Origin: an uncultured Porphyromonadaceae bacterium
GTDB taxonomy: Bacteria > Bacteroidota > Bacteroidia > Bacteroidales > Muribaculaceae
Reading direction: 5' to 3'
NCBI GenBank assembly: GCA_947174225.1
Contig: CAMWIF010000109.1
Span: 1 to 7,894 of the forward strand
Length of the DNA stretch: 7,894 nucleotides
The notes under the pieces were generated by a model. That model was not told the DNA's origin. It saw nothing but the letters and a program-made list of their open reading frames with translations, and searched no databases. Of the stretch, positions 7,734-7,894 are shown in pieces (within the stretch, counting starts at the first letter, position 1; each line of letters opens with the position of its first letter). Made by a program: the position numbers and the translations under genes.

Positions 7734-7894
7734 ATGAAACTAAGATATATTTTTCATATTATCGCAGCAGCGATTATCGCTATGACGGGAATGTTGACAT
7801 TCCAATCGTGCAGCGATGATGATTCCAAAGGTGGACAGCCTGTAATCAAGGGTGTGCGCATCACCGATCCGGAATTTGCCGACAGTCTTTTCAC
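7734..7894 (+). CDS. Start of a surface lipoprotein, probably IPT/TIG-type glycan-binding protein (cut by window end)
   Basis: The first 53 codons are visible and run off the window. The product begins MKLRYIFHIIAAAIIAMTGM and continues LTFQSC, a lipoprotein signal peptide with lipidated Cys26. Acidic residues follow (SDDDSKGG), like the export signal that sends lipoproteins to the cell surface in Bacteroidota. The next segment, PVIKGVRITDPEFADSLF, resembles the opening of IPT/TIG-domain surface glycan-binding proteins that commonly follow susD, where a 'P.I..VR.TDP..ADSL' pattern is typical. Too little is present to confirm the fold or any binding domain. An in-frame ATG at 7707 overlaps the susD stop (ATGAATAA) and would add nine residues; 7734 is preferred because it gives a standard charged signal-peptide start. 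The 19-base gap from susD puts it in the same operon. Confidence 0.8.
   Translation, partial: MKLRYIFHIIAAAIIAMTGMLTFQSCSDDDSKGGQPVIKGVRITDPEFADSLF

Overview
The window is part of a polysaccharide utilization locus (PUL) from a Bacteroidota genome, most probably order Bacteroidales. Evidence: a hybrid two-component sensor-regulator, a SusC/SusD pair and a surface lipoprotein in a row on the + strand; Bacteroidota-type lipoprotein signals; no clear Shine-Dalgarno sequences; and a TAnnTTTG-type -7 element before susC. A gut family such as Muribaculaceae, Prevotellaceae or Bacteroidaceae fits, but genus cannot be read from this sequence.

Layout. Positions 1-2775 hold the 3' two thirds or so of a hybrid two-component system (HTCS) gene: the last beta-propeller repeats, Y_Y_Y domain, one membrane helix, histidine kinase, receiver and AraC-type DNA-binding domain. 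Its upstream part is outside the window, and the reading frame is blocked by stops at 7-12 although propeller-like coding sequence starts right after them. A tetranucleotide tract at 30-40 could explain this as a 4-base frameshift. An 81-base gap (2776-2856) carries the likely PUL promoter. Then follow susC-like (2857-6018), susD-like (6044-7714) and the start of a lipoprotein gene resembling IPT/TIG surface glycan-binding proteins (7734 to the window end), with gaps of 25 and 19 bases that indicate one operon.

How the genes work together (family knowledge plus inference). The HTCS would sense an oligosaccharide in the periplasm and switch on the operon through its AraC domain. SusD and the third lipoprotein would capture glycan at the cell surface, and SusC would import it across the outer membrane with TonB energy. 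No glycoside hydrolase lies in the window, so the substrate cannot be assigned. The transport genes look ordinary and intact. The possible frameshift in the sensor gene is the most unusual point, since it would separate sensing from the regulatory output. I do not see a new type of system here.
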